NCBI RefSeq assembly: GCF_019929665.1
Contig: NZ_JAHZPZ010000001.1
Coordinates: 186,001 to 250,000 of the forward strand
Direction: 5' to 3'
From: Streptococcus infantis
Lineage (GTDB): Bacteria; Bacillota; Bacilli; Lactobacillales; Streptococcaceae
Length of the DNA stretch: 64,000 nt
Part shown: in pieces, positions 39,163 through 47,370 of the stretch
How positions within the stretch are numbered: the stretch's first letter is position 1
Layout: each line of letters opens with the position of its first letter
Notes under the pieces: model-generated
The model's input: only the letters and a program-made list of their open reading frames with translations
Told to the model about the DNA's origin: nothing
Databases searched by the model: none
Program-made: the position numbers and the translations under genes

Positions 39163-39195
39163 AAACTCAGTTGGCTAAGCTAACTGGGTTTGCTC
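39163..39195 (+). terminator. Hairpin after the ABC operon
   Basis: AACTCAGTTGGCT and AGCTAACTGGGTTT form a stem with a weak T run; termination or attenuation before the next small gene. Confidence 0.65.
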
Positions 39196-39223
39196 TTTAA
39201 AAATAATAGAAATGAGAGAGAGC

Positions 39224-39448
39224 ATGCTAGTTCAGCTATTTGCTTTGTATTTAGAGAGTTTGGTTTTGACGATTTTACTAGTCTTGGTTGTCTTAGGGAT
39301 TTGGATTGGTTTAAGAGCTCTATCAGGTGTGGATAAAACTGCCAAGGAGCGTCAGGCTCACCTCTATGATATGATTATGATTGGAGTTCTAACAATTCCA
39401 GTATTGTCTTTTGCAACCATGAGCATCTTGTTGGTTCTCAAGGCGTAA
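39224..39448 (+). CDS. DUF4059-type small membrane protein
   Basis: A 74-residue protein with two hydrophobic segments (about 2-24, 'LVQLFALYLESLVLTILLVLVVLGIW', and about 48-72) around a basic loop 'DKTAKERQAHLYD'. I recognise it as the small protein that sits next to trxB in streptococci. ATG 39224 has a GAGAGAG purine run upstream; ATG 39212 is in frame but has none. Function unknown. Confidence 0.75.
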   Translation: MLVQLFALYLESLVLTILLVLVVLGIWIGLRALSGVDKTAKERQAHLYDMIMIGVLTIPVLSFATMSILLVLKA

Positions 39449-39513
39449 TAGTTGTCAAATAGGATTTCATCCGTTAGAATAATAATAGTTACAACAAGAA
39501 AGAAGGAAATAGA

Positions 39514-40425
39514 ATGTACGATACGATTATTATCGGTGCAGGTCCTGCTGGGATGACTGCAGCCTTGTATGCAGCTCGCAGCAATCTCAAAGTAGCTTTG
39601 ATTGAAGGTGGCCTTCCTGGCGGTCAGATGAACAACACTTCTGACATTGAAAACTATCCAGGTTATGCTAACATTAGTGGACCTGAGCTAGCAGAAAAGA
39701 TGTTTGAACCTCTTGAAAATCTAGGTGTTGAACATCTCTATGGCTTTGTAAAAAATATTGAGAACCATGGTGATGTTAAGAAAGTAATAACAGACAATGA
39801 AGAATTTGGAACTCGCACAGTTATCGTAGCGACTGGTTCAAAACATCGCCTCTTAGGAGTTCCAGGAGAAGAAGAACTGAATAGTCGTGGAGTTTCCTAC
39901 TGTGCGGTTTGTGATGGAGCCTTTTTCCGTGACCAAGATTTGTTGGTTGTAGGTGGTGGTGACTCAGCGGTTGAGGAAGCAATCTTCTTAACACAGTTTG
40001 CCAAAACTGTAACCATCGTTCACCGTCGAGATGAGCTTCGTGCTCAAAAAGTCTTGCAAGACCGCGCCTTTGCCAATGATAAAATCAACTTCATTTGGGA
40101 TTCTGTTGTCAAAGAAATCAAGGGTGAAAACCGTGTGGAGTCAGTTGTCATTGAAAATGTTAAAACAAATCAAGTGACTGAACATGCCTTTGGAGGTGTC
40201 TTCATCTATGTTGGTTTAGATCCAGTTAGCGATTTTACAAAAGATTTACAAATCCAAGATGAGTCAGGTTGGATTGTGACAGATGACCACATGAAGACAA
40301 GTGTTGCAGGTGTCTTTGCAGTTGGAGATGTTCGTCAGAAAGACCTTCGCCAAGTTACAACAGCAGTTGGAGATGGTGCTATTGCAGGTCAAGAAGCCTA
40401 TAAATATATTACTGAACACAGTTAA
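39514..40425 (+). CDS. trxB: Thioredoxin-disulfide reductase
   Basis: A 303-residue TrxB: FAD-binding 'TIIIGAGPAGMTAALYAARS', 'GGLPGGQMNNTSDIENYPG', active-site Cys130-x2-Cys133 ('CAVCDGAFF'), NADPH-binding 'LLVVGGGDSAVEEAIFL' and 'HRRDELRAQK', and C-terminal 'GVFAVGDVRQKDLRQVTTAVGDGAIAGQEAYKYI'. It reduces thioredoxin with NADPH. The start has an AAGAAAGAAGGAA context. It is convergent with rlmB. Confidence 0.96.
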   Translation: MYDTIIIGAGPAGMTAALYAARSNLKVALIEGGLPGGQMNNTSDIENYPGYANISGPELAEKMFEPLENLGVEHLYGFVKNIENHGDVKKVITDNEEFGTRTVIVATGSKHRLLGVPGEEELNSRGVSYCAVCDGAFFRDQDLLVVGGGDSAVEEAIFLTQFAKTVTIVHRRDELRAQKVLQDRAFANDKINFIWDSVVKEIKGENRVESVVIENVKTNQVTEHAFGGVFIYVGLDPVSDFTKDLQIQDESGWIVTDDHMKTSVAGVFAVGDVRQKDLRQVTTAVGDGAIAGQEAYKYITEHS

Positions 40426-40431
40426 AAAGGC

Positions 40432-40604
40432 GGTGGGACAGAAATCGATAGACAAAGTCTCGATTTCGTAGTCCCAGCCCCGCGAGGATGATTAGGAGCT
40501 TTTTGGAGTCTAAAAGACGAACAAAAAGTTCAATCAGCTACCGCGTCAAAGTTTGATTGCTAATAAAAAGTGAGGTCGGGATCTTTTGTCCCAACCTCAC
40601 TTTT
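40432..40604. repeat. Structured intergenic element with three hairpins
   Basis: Hairpin 1 (about 40432-40477): GGGAC and AAATCGA arms. Hairpin 2 (about 40530-40560): CAATCA and TGATTG arms. Hairpin 3 (about 40570-40605): AAGTGAGGTCGGGA / TCCCAACCTCACTT with flanking T runs, the convergent trxB/rlmB terminator. The GTGGGACAGAAATCG and GTCCCAGCCCCGCG words look like a dispersed streptococcal repeat, but only one copy is in this window. Confidence 0.6.
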
Positions 40605-41333
40605 TTATAATCGATTGCGGAAGACTTCGTACATAAGAATAGCAGCAGCAACGCTTGCATTGAGACTCTGTACATGTCCATTCATTGGAATAGTGATCAT
40701 CTCGTCCACCTGCTTTTTGATGTTACTTGAGATACCTTTTCCTTCATTTCCGATAATAAGGGCGACCTTTCCGCTGGTGTTCCATTTATGGCAAGGAGTT
40801 CCATTCATATCAGTTCCAAAGGTCCAAAATCCTTCTTCTTTTAGCTTGTCCAAGGTTTGGCTGAGATTGGTAACGCGAGCAATGGGGACGTGCTCGATAG
40901 CACCTGTTGCTGTTTTTGCAACGACAGGAGTAACACCAACAGCTCGATGCTTGGGAATAATGATGCCTGAAACATTGGTTGCATCGGCTGTTCTTAGGAT
41001 AGAACCTAGGTTATGAGGGTCAGTTAGTCCATCGAGGATTAATAGTAGTGGGTTTTCTTCTTGACGAGTCTGAGCAAGAATCTGCTCAAGTTCAGTGTAG
41101 GCAAATTCAGAAACACGTAGGACAAAACCTTGGTGGACAGCTCCTTCAGTCATTTCGGAAAGAGATTTTTTTGAAGTCCAAGAGATAGATACTTTCTTTT
41201 CAGTCGCCAGTTCCTTGACTTTTTCTACATTCTTACCTCGTAAATCATCCTGGAGATAAAGTTTATTTCCAGTATTTGCTAACAGTGCTTCGGTAACGGC
41301 GTGAACGCCATAGACAATATCATTTGTTTTCAT
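40605..41333 (-). CDS. rlmB: SpoU/TrmH-family rRNA 2'-O-methyltransferase (RlmB-like)
   Basis: A 242-residue SPOUT methyltransferase from ATG 41333: N-terminal substrate-binding domain ('IVYGVHAVTEALLAN'), then motif 1 'DPHNLGSILRTADATNVSGIIIPKHRA', motif 2 'VALIIGNEGKGIS' and motif 3 'IPMNGHVQSLNASVAAAILMYEVFR'. RlmB methylates G2251 of 23S rRNA; the exact target here is inferred. The start has no Shine-Dalgarno, and TGTTATAAT ends 6 nt upstream, so the mRNA is probably leaderless; the longer frame beginning at 41366 lies in the def terminator. Confidence 0.88.
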   Translation of the reverse strand: MKTNDIVYGVHAVTEALLANTGNKLYLQDDLRGKNVEKVKELATEKKVSISWTSKKSLSEMTEGAVHQGFVLRVSEFAYTELEQILAQTRQEENPLLLILDGLTDPHNLGSILRTADATNVSGIIIPKHRAVGVTPVVAKTATGAIEHVPIARVTNLSQTLDKLKEEGFWTFGTDMNGTPCHKWNTSGKVALIIGNEGKGISSNIKKQVDEMITIPMNGHVQSLNASVAAAILMYEVFRNRL

Positions 41334-41339
41334 GGCTCT

Positions 41340-41348
41340 ATTATAACA
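41340..41348 (-). promoter_or_regulatory. Extended -10 promoter giving leaderless rlmB mRNA
   Basis: TGTTATAAT on the minus strand directly after the def terminator. A TTGAAA that could serve as a -35 (41366-41361) is in the loop of that terminator. Confidence 0.65.
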
Positions 41349-41349
41349 T

Positions 41350-41377
41350 AAAACCCCGTCTTTCAACGGGATTTTCT
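41350..41377 (-). terminator. Terminator of def
   Basis: Minus strand ATCCCGT, TGAAAG, ACGGGGTTTTAT, 1-28 nt after the def stop. Confidence 0.8.
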
Positions 41378-41989
41378 TTATTCCAGAATGAGTAAACCTT
41401 CTTTGACTGCGAAAGGATCCTTTTCATTGATACGATCATAAAACATAACACCATTTAAGTGGTCGATTTCATGTTGTACAACGATGGAGTTGTAGCCTTT
41501 TAGCTTGATGCGATGCTTTTCGCCATCTTTGTCAAAGTAGTCGACAGTTACTCGAGCATGGCGGATAACATAACCTGGGACAGCACGATCGACTGATAGG
41601 CAACCTTCTCCCTCTCCTAGAGCAGCGTCTTGGACTGAGTGTGAGACAATCTTAGGATTGTACATAACAGCTTGTAAGTCATAGGCTTCTTGAGGTGTTT
41701 CACCTTCCTCGGTGATATTAGGAACTAAAACAGCAATGATGCGTTTTGAGATATCTAATTGTGGTGCAGCAAGTCCGACTCCTCCACGTAGACCTAACTT
41801 TTCAGCCATAACTGGGTCTTGTGAATGTTTCAAAAATTGCATCATTTTCTCACCAAGGATGATATCTTGATCGCTCAATGGGAAATTGACTTCCTCGGCA
41901 ACTGCACGTAGAGTTGGATTTCCCTCGCGGATAATATCTTTCATGTCAATTAAATGTGAAGCTTTTGTAATACGTTCTATAGCAGACAT
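41378..41989 (-). CDS. def: Peptide deformylase
   Basis: A 203-residue type II deformylase with the three family motifs: 'GVGLAAPQL' (motif I, GxGxAAxQ), 'EGCLSV' (motif II with the metal-ligand Cys) and 'QHEIDHLNG' (motif III, HExxH). It removes the formyl group from nascent proteins using a bound metal. Length and the insertion between motifs fit the Gram-positive type II enzyme. AGGAGAG precedes the start. Confidence 0.95.
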   Translation of the reverse strand: MSAIERITKASHLIDMKDIIREGNPTLRAVAEEVNFPLSDQDIILGEKMMQFLKHSQDPVMAEKLGLRGGVGLAAPQLDISKRIIAVLVPNITEEGETPQEAYDLQAVMYNPKIVSHSVQDAALGEGEGCLSVDRAVPGYVIRHARVTVDYFDKDGEKHRIKLKGYNSIVVQHEIDHLNGVMFYDRINEKDPFAVKEGLLILE

Positions 41990-42087
41990 CTTCTCTCCTT
42001 CCTTCCATTACAATTCAATGATAACACAAAATAGTTGAGAAAGAAAGTCATAGAAGTTGCTAATAAAGGGAAATAGCTATTTGTCTG

Positions 42088-42096
42088 TGGTATAAT
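42088..42096 (+). promoter_or_regulatory. Extended -10 promoter of the capA operon
   Basis: TGGTATAAT; predicted start near 42103. Confidence 0.65.
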
Positions 42097-42136
42097 AAGG
42101 TAAGGAGAATTGCATCAAAAAGCAAGGAGAAAAGAT

Positions 42137-43453
42137 ATGGAAAAACGTAGTAGAAGAAAAAAGCAATCAGGATTACCAGTTGTCAGAGAGTCTATCCAAT
42201 TTTTCAAAAACTATCGACAGTGGAGTAATAAAACCTTTGTTTTTGTGTTGTTGATTGTTGTTGCGATTTCGATGGCTTTGACTTTATTAGCTCAAGGAAT
42301 AAAGGGAGTTCCATTGTGGAATAGGAATGCACCTGCAGTGAGTCAGAATTCAGAATCTAAAGGTAAGAATTCCGTAACGGAAGAAGAAACGAGTGTTCGC
42401 ATCATGGCAAATGGTGACCTCCTCTATCATATTCCGATCTATCGAACTGCCCTAAAGGAAGATGGGACTTATGATTTTCATGAAAACTTTGAGTATGTAA
42501 AACCTTGGCTCAAACAAGCAGACCTAGTTATTGGTGATTTTGAAGGAACCGTAAATAAAGACCACTATCTTGCAGGTTATCCTTTGTTTAATGCACCAGG
42601 AGAAGTCATGGATGCTATAAAGGATGCTGGTTACCAAGTGTTAGACTTGGCTCACAATCATATCTTAGATTCTCAGATTGAGGGAGTTTTTTCAACTGCT
42701 GATGCTATCGAAAAAGCTGGAATGACTCCAATCGGAGTTTACACCCACGAACCAAGAGATAAGGCGCCTATCGTCATCAAGGAAGTCAAGGGCATAAAAG
42801 TTGCTCTTCTAGCTTATTCTTATGGCTTTAACGGTATTGAAGAATACATTTCTAAAGAAGACTACGACAATCATCTTTCTGACCTTAACGAAGAGAAAAT
42901 GAAGGCAGAAATTGAACGAGCTGAAAAAGAAGCAGATATAACGGTTGTTATGCCTCAGATGGGAATTGAGTATCAATTAGAACCAACAGAAGAGCAAAAG
43001 GAACTCTACCATAAAATGATCGATTGGGGGGCTGATATTATCTTCGGTGGACACCCTCACGTTGTTGAACCAGCTGAGACAGTTGAAAAAGACGGGGATA
43101 AGAAACTCATCATCTATTCTATGGGAAATTTCCTATCAAATCAGCGTATTGAAACCATGCAGGATGAGGAAAATGCCAAATGGACAGAACGTGGCGTTCT
43201 CATGGACGTGACTATTAAGAAAAAAGCAGGAAAGACTACGATTGAGACTGCTAAAGCCCATCCTAGCTGGGTTAATAGGACACCAAAAGGAACTTATTCT
43301 CCAGAAGGTTATCCACTCTATCTATACCAGACCTATATCTTAGATGATTTCATTGAGGGTGGGAAATATCGTAGCCAGTTAGATGATGAAACCAAGGAAC
43401 GGATTGATACAGCCTACAAAGAAATGAATGAGCATGTAGGTTTGAAATGGTAG
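42137..43453 (+). CDS. CapA-family metallophosphatase-like membrane protein
   Basis: A 438-residue protein: basic cytoplasmic N-terminus, one membrane segment (about 32-56), then a PGA_cap/CapA domain ('VRIMANGDLLYHIPIY', 'ADLVIGDFEGTV', 'LDLAHNHILDS', 'GGHPHVVEPAE', 'YSMGNFLSNQ'). Family members are linked to poly-gamma-glutamate capsule, but streptococci lack that polymer, so its substrate is unknown. ATG 42137 with AAGGAGA is preferred; an in-frame TTG at 42110 also has AAGGAG, but that site would lie at the extreme 5' end of the transcript. The next gene overlaps by 7 nt. Confidence 0.82.
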   Translation: MEKRSRRKKQSGLPVVRESIQFFKNYRQWSNKTFVFVLLIVVAISMALTLLAQGIKGVPLWNRNAPAVSQNSESKGKNSVTEEETSVRIMANGDLLYHIPIYRTALKEDGTYDFHENFEYVKPWLKQADLVIGDFEGTVNKDHYLAGYPLFNAPGEVMDAIKDAGYQVLDLAHNHILDSQIEGVFSTADAIEKAGMTPIGVYTHEPRDKAPIVIKEVKGIKVALLAYSYGFNGIEEYISKEDYDNHLSDLNEEKMKAEIERAEKEADITVVMPQMGIEYQLEPTEEQKELYHKMIDWGADIIFGGHPHVVEPAETVEKDGDKKLIIYSMGNFLSNQRIETMQDEENAKWTERGVLMDVTIKKKAGKTTIETAKAHPSWVNRTPKGTYSPEGYPLYLYQTYILDDFIEGGKYRSQLDDETKERIDTAYKEMNEHVGLKW

Positions 43454-44304
43454 CAATGGAGAGCGAGAAGAAAAAGATGGACATTAGAGTAATTGCGACG
43501 GATATGGATGGAACCTTGTTGGATACAAAAGGACAACTAGAACTTCCTCGCCTAGAAAAAATTTTGGATAAGCTGGATCAACGTGGCATTCGTTTTGTCA
43601 TTTCAACGGGAAATGAAGTTCATCGTATGAGACAATTACTGGGACATTTAGCAGAGAGAGTGGTTCTCGTAGTTGCTAACGGTGCTCGGATATTCGAGAA
43701 CAATGAATTGATTCAAGCACAAACTTGGGATGATGCCATGGTTGATAGGGCTTTAGCTCATTTTAGAGGTAGGGAATGTCAGGATCAGTTTGTCGTAACT
43801 GCGATGAATGGTGGTTTTGTAAAGAAAGGTACTGTTTTTACAGAACTTGATAAATTTATGACTCCAGAGATGATTGAGAAGCTCTATCAACGAATGAACT
43901 TTGTTGATGAATTTGACTCCAGTCTCTTCGGTGGCGTTCTCAAGATGAGCATGGTAGTTGGTGAAGAGCGATTGGATTCGGTTTTACAAGAAGTTAATGA
44001 TTTGTTTGATGGTCGTGTTCGAGCTGTTTCCAGCGGTTATGGCTGTATTGATATCTTACAAGATGGGATTCATAAAGCGTGGGGGCTAGTAGAATTGCTC
44101 AAACGTTGGAACTTAAAACCTGAACAAATCATGGCCTTCGGTGATAGTGAAAATGACATTGAAATGTTAGAGTTGGCCGGAATTTCATACGCTATGGAAA
44201 ATGCAGAAGAGTCTGTTAAGAGAGTTGCGACAAAAGTAGCTCCAGCCAACAGTCAGGCAGGTGTTTACAAAGTTTTAGAGAACTGGCTAGAAAGAGGAGA
44301 ATAA
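43447..44304 (+). CDS. HAD-superfamily Cof-type phosphatase
   Basis: A 285-residue class IIB HAD: motif I 'VIATDMDGTLLDTKGQL' (DxD intact), 'FVISTGNEVHRM' with motif II, a large cap domain (about 90-200), 'DGIHKAWGL' with the Lys, and motif IV 'IMAFGDSENDIEMLELAGISYAMENA'. It probably dephosphorylates sugar phosphates. The first ATG overlaps the capA stop; ATG 43456 is an alternative. It is in the capA operon. Confidence 0.87.
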   Translation: MVAMESEKKKMDIRVIATDMDGTLLDTKGQLELPRLEKILDKLDQRGIRFVISTGNEVHRMRQLLGHLAERVVLVVANGARIFENNELIQAQTWDDAMVDRALAHFRGRECQDQFVVTAMNGGFVKKGTVFTELDKFMTPEMIEKLYQRMNFVDEFDSSLFGGVLKMSMVVGEERLDSVLQEVNDLFDGRVRAVSSGYGCIDILQDGIHKAWGLVELLKRWNLKPEQIMAFGDSENDIEMLELAGISYAMENAEESVKRVATKVAPANSQAGVYKVLENWLERGE

Positions 44305-44305
44305 C

Positions 44306-44941
44306 TTGGCAGTACAGCTATTAGAAAACTGGCTCTTAAAAGAGCAGGAAAAAATTCAAACCAAGTATCGTAAACTCAATCAGATTTCGGTAATTGAACC
44401 AGATATCATCTTTATCGGAGATTCTATTGTTGAGTATTATCCCTTGCAGGAATTGCTAGGAACAACAAAGACCATTGTGAATCGAGGTATTCGTGGTTAT
44501 CAGACCGGACTTTTACTAGATAACCTTGATGCCCATCTTTATGGTGATGCAGTGGATCAAATTGTGCTTTTGATTGGGACCAATGATATTGGGAAAGATG
44601 TTCCAATGAGTCAAGCATTAACAAATCTTGAAAGTGTAATTCAAAGTATTTCTCGTGACTATCCGCTGTCACAGATTAAGCTAGTTTCTATTCTGCCAGT
44701 TCATCAAGGGGAAGAATACAAACAGACAGTTTATATTCGTACAAATGAGAAAATCAAGGTCTGGAACCAAGCCTATCAAGATCTAGCTTCTGCCTACATG
44801 CAGGTAGAATATGTATCTGTCTTTGAAGAGCTACTCGATCAGGAAGGGCAACTCAAATCAGACTATACAACAGATGGGCTTCACCTTAGCGTTTCTGGCT
44901 ATCAGGCTCTATCAGAAACCTTGAAAACTAGACTTTTCTGA
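44306..44941 (+). CDS. SGNH/GDSL-family hydrolase
   Basis: A 211-residue SGNH esterase: block I 'IIFIGDSIVEYYPL' (nucleophile Ser), block II Gly in 'IVNRGIRGYQ', block III 'LLIGTNDIGKD' (Asn) and block V 'DGLHLSVSGY' (Asp and His). No signal peptide, so it is cytoplasmic, possibly a lysophospholipase or deacetylase. It starts with TTG, supported by AAGAGGAG immediately upstream and by direct adjacency to the previous stop. Confidence 0.86.
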   Translation: MAVQLLENWLLKEQEKIQTKYRKLNQISVIEPDIIFIGDSIVEYYPLQELLGTTKTIVNRGIRGYQTGLLLDNLDAHLYGDAVDQIVLLIGTNDIGKDVPMSQALTNLESVIQSISRDYPLSQIKLVSILPVHQGEEYKQTVYIRTNEKIKVWNQAYQDLASAYMQVEYVSVFEELLDQEGQLKSDYTTDGLHLSVSGYQALSETLKTRLF

Positions 44942-44980
44942 ACATCTACTTGCATTTTTGCTTTTTTACCATAGATAGGG

Positions 44981-44986
44981 TATAAT
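44981..44986 (+). promoter_or_regulatory. -10 box of the tmRNA gene
   Basis: TATAAT 17 nt before the mature 5' end. Confidence 0.7.
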
Positions 44987-45002
44987 AGTTCTATTGTCTT
45001 TT

Positions 45003-45347
45003 GGGGTCGTTACGGATTCGACAGGCATTATGAGGCATATTTTGCGACTCGTGTGGCGACGTAAACGCTCAGTTAAATATAACTGCAAAAAATAACACTT
45101 CTTACGCTCTAGCTGCCTAAAAACCAGCAGGCGTGACCCGATTCGGATTGCTCGTGTCTGATGATAGGTCTTATTATTAGCGAGATACGATCAAACTTTG
45201 TCTAGCAGTTTGGTAAGAGATTTATAGGCTCGCAGTTCCTAGGCTTGAGTTATGTGTCGAGGAGCTGTTAAAACAATACATATCCTATGGTTGTAGACAA
45301 ATATGTTAGCAGGTGTTTGGACGTGGGTTCGACTCCCACCGGCTCCA
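45003..45347 (+). ncRNA. ssrA: Transfer-messenger RNA (tmRNA)
   Basis: The 5' end GGGGTCG pairs with 3' CGGCTCC to form the alanyl acceptor stem, and 'GTTCGACTC' gives the T-arm. The tag frame at 45085-45117 encodes AKNNTSYALAA followed by TAA; this is the streptococcal degradation tag. 3' CCA is not encoded. It rescues stalled ribosomes with SmpB. Confidence 0.97.
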
Positions 45348-45379
45348 TTAATAATTTACATTGTTTTGTAAATCTTTCT

Positions 45380-45406
45380 AAAACGTTGTTTTTACAACGT
45401 TTTTTG
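45380..45406 (+). terminator. Terminator of tmRNA
   Basis: AAAACGTTGT, TTTT, ACAACGTTTTTT. Confidence 0.9.
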
Positions 45407-45519
45407 TTTTATTCTTTAGTATTCCTTGGTATTCTTTTATACAAAAAGGATACAATTTTCAGTTGTATCCTAAATATTAAATCAAGTCCTGAATTTTCTT
45501 AAGTTTTTATCATATTTTC

Positions 45520-45528
45520 TGTTATAAT
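45520..45528 (+). promoter_or_regulatory. Extended -10 promoter of mntH
   Basis: TGTTATAAT, whose last T is the first base of the first operator copy. Predicted start is near 45535, within that operator. Confidence 0.7.
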
Positions 45529-45585
45529 TAAGGTGCCTTAAGAAAAATATTAAGGTGCCTTAAGAAAAATATTAAGGTGCCTTAA
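45528..45585 (+). promoter_or_regulatory. Triple palindromic operator, probably for a metal-responsive repressor
   Basis: Three exact copies of TTAAGGTGCCTTAA at 45528-45541, 45550-45563 and 45572-45585, each 22 bp apart and separated by GAAAAATA. The first overlaps the -10 and start region. The core AAGG-TG-CCTT resembles DtxR/MntR-type half sites. Placement before a manganese transporter suggests Mn-dependent repression; the regulator is not in the window. Confidence 0.8.
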
Positions 45586-45709
45586 GAAAAATAATGAAAA
45601 AACTAAATGTTTTTCATATAGTTTTCATTGTTTTAATAGTTTAAAGTCAATCTTATTTTTCTCTAATAGAAAATAATGAAAAAGTAGGTTTAGAAAGAGG
45701 TGAGTAGCT

Positions 45710-47044
45710 ATGTCTTCTCATAAAAAAGTGTCACTCTCTGAGATTAATCAATCTATCGATACTCCAAATAACAATCATTTCTGGCAAAATTTAAAGGCCT
45801 TCTTGGGTCCAGGTGCCCTTGTGGCTGTAGGGTATATGGATCCAGGAAACTGGATAACCAGTGTGGTTGGAGGTGCATCCTATAAGTACAGTCTCTTATT
45901 TGTCATCTTGATTTCATCACTCATTGCTATGCAGCTTCAGCAGATGGCAGGAAAGCTTGGAATTGTAACTCAAATGGACTTGGCTCAAGCAACAGCTCGT
46001 CACTCACCAAAGTGGTTGCGTTATGGTTTATGGGTGATTTTGGAGTTGGCCTTGATGGCGACAGACCTGGCAGAAGTTCTAGGTTCAGCCATTGCTCTCA
46101 ATCTTCTCTTTAAGATTCCGATTATGATAGCCATCCTTTTGACGGTTCTAGATGTCTTTCTCTTATTGCTTTTGATGAAATTTGGCTTTAAGAAGATAGA
46201 AGCTATTGTGACAACACTGATTTTAACGATTTTAGCAATCTTTACTTATCTGGTAGCTTTATCAAATCCAAGTTTCCAAGGAATCGTTGAAGGTTATCTG
46301 CCAAATGCAACCTTATTTGAGAGTCCTTTGCCAGGACATGAAAGTCAATTAACATTAGCCTTGGGGATTGTAGGTGCGACGGTTATGCCCCATAACCTCT
46401 ATTTGCATTCTTCCTTATCTCAAACTCGGAAAATCAATCACAAGGACAAGGATGATGTTCGAAAAGCCGTGCGCTTTATGACCTGGGATTCAAATCTTCA
46501 ACTGTCCTTGGCCTTTATCGTTAACTCCCTTCTATTAATCCTCGGGGCGGCCCTCTTTTTCGGCCATGCATCCGAGATTTCTGCCTTCTCTCAAATGTAT
46601 AACGCCCTGCAGGATTCCACCATTGCAGGAGCTATAGCTAGCTCAACCTTATCAACCTTGTTTGCCTTGGCTTTATTAGCCAGTGGTCAAAATTCGACAA
46701 TTACGGGTACCTTGACTGGACAAATCGTTATGGAAGGTTTCTTGCGTATGCGATTGCCTCAGTGGTTCATTCGTTTGGCAACTCGTCTCTTTGCCTTGTT
46801 GCCTGTCATGATTGTAGCGGTTGTGTTTGGTCATCAGGAAAAAACCTTGGATCAGTTATTGGTCTATTCGCAGGTCTTTCTTTCAATCGCTCTTCCGTTT
46901 TCAATCTTCCCTTTGATTTATCTAACTTCTAAGAAATCACTGATGGGCGAATTTACCAATGCTAAATGGAATACCATCCTTGGTTATATTGTTTCCATTA
47001 TCTTAACAATTCTCAATGTGAAATTGTTATTTGATATTTTCTAA
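45710..47044 (+). CDS. mntH: NRAMP-family divalent metal (manganese) transporter MntH
   Basis: A 444-residue protein with about 11 hydrophobic segments. Metal-site motifs are intact: Asp44-Pro-Gly-Asn47 in TM1 and Met226-Pro-His-Asn229 in TM6. The consensus transport loop 'ASGQNSTITGTLTGQIVMEGFL' is also present. It imports Mn2+, and possibly Fe2+, with protons. The leader is about 175 nt, and the start has AAAGAGGTGAG upstream. The triple operator indicates tight repression when metal is plentiful. It is flanked by tmRNA and tRNA-Ser genes, typical insertion neighbours, so gain by transfer is possible. Confidence 0.95.
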   Translation: MSSHKKVSLSEINQSIDTPNNNHFWQNLKAFLGPGALVAVGYMDPGNWITSVVGGASYKYSLLFVILISSLIAMQLQQMAGKLGIVTQMDLAQATARHSPKWLRYGLWVILELALMATDLAEVLGSAIALNLLFKIPIMIAILLTVLDVFLLLLLMKFGFKKIEAIVTTLILTILAIFTYLVALSNPSFQGIVEGYLPNATLFESPLPGHESQLTLALGIVGATVMPHNLYLHSSLSQTRKINHKDKDDVRKAVRFMTWDSNLQLSLAFIVNSLLLILGAALFFGHASEISAFSQMYNALQDSTIAGAIASSTLSTLFALALLASGQNSTITGTLTGQIVMEGFLRMRLPQWFIRLATRLFALLPVMIVAVVFGHQEKTLDQLLVYSQVFLSIALPFSIFPLIYLTSKKSLMGEFTNAKWNTILGYIVSIILTILNVKLLFDIF

Positions 47045-47079
47045 GAAATTCACCCGAGTTATAAAACAAACATATAAGA

Positions 47080-47115
47080 AAAAAGATACCCAAGATTTCT
47101 TGGGTATCTTTTTTA
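47080..47115 (+). terminator. Terminator of mntH
   Basis: AAAAAAGATACCCAAG, ATTT, CTTGGGTATCTTTTTT. Confidence 0.92.
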
Positions 47116-47124
47116 GAAAATAAA

Positions 47125-47212
47125 CGGAAGACATGGGATTCGAACCCACGCACGCTTTAACACGCCTACCGCGTTTCCAACACGGCCTCTTAAGCCTCTT
47201 GAGTAATCTTCC
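47125..47212 (-). tRNA. tRNA-Ser (anticodon GGA)
   Basis: An 88-nt minus-strand tRNA with a long variable arm. Acceptor GGAAGAT pairs with GTCTTCC. Anticodon stem CCGTG/CGCGG encloses TTGGAAA, giving GGA. T-arm GTTCGAATC is standard. CCA is not encoded. A TTGCAA-17-TAGACT promoter lies at 47255-47227. Confidence 0.94.
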
Positions 47213-47310
47213 ACACTTACTAAAATAGTCTATCATAAAGGATTCATTCTTGCAAATAAATTTTTAGAAAAAGAAAATGATAGAAAGTGAAAGAAATTGA
47301 CAAAAAATGC

Positions 47311-47338
47311 TTGACTTTGTTATTTTTTATGATAGAAT
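47311..47338 (+). promoter_or_regulatory. Promoter of the fructose operon
   Basis: TTGACT (47311-47316), 16-bp spacer, TAGAAT (47333-47338). An AGGAGGT Shine-Dalgarno follows at 47358. Confidence 0.6.
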
Positions 47339-47370
47339 GAATAATGTAATCGTTAACAGGAGGTAAACTA

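Noticed and set aside
42110..42136. TTG start for the CapA protein
   Set aside because: Its AAGGAG would be at the first bases of the transcript. ATG 42137 has its own AAGGAGA.
45287..45502. 71-codon frame across the 3' end of tmRNA
   Set aside because: It lies on tmRNA and its terminator, starts within the tRNA-like part and has no ribosome-binding site.
45528..45585. CRISPR or terminator array before mntH
   Set aside because: Units are 14-bp palindromes with 8-bp AT spacers and no T-run stems; operator copies fit better.
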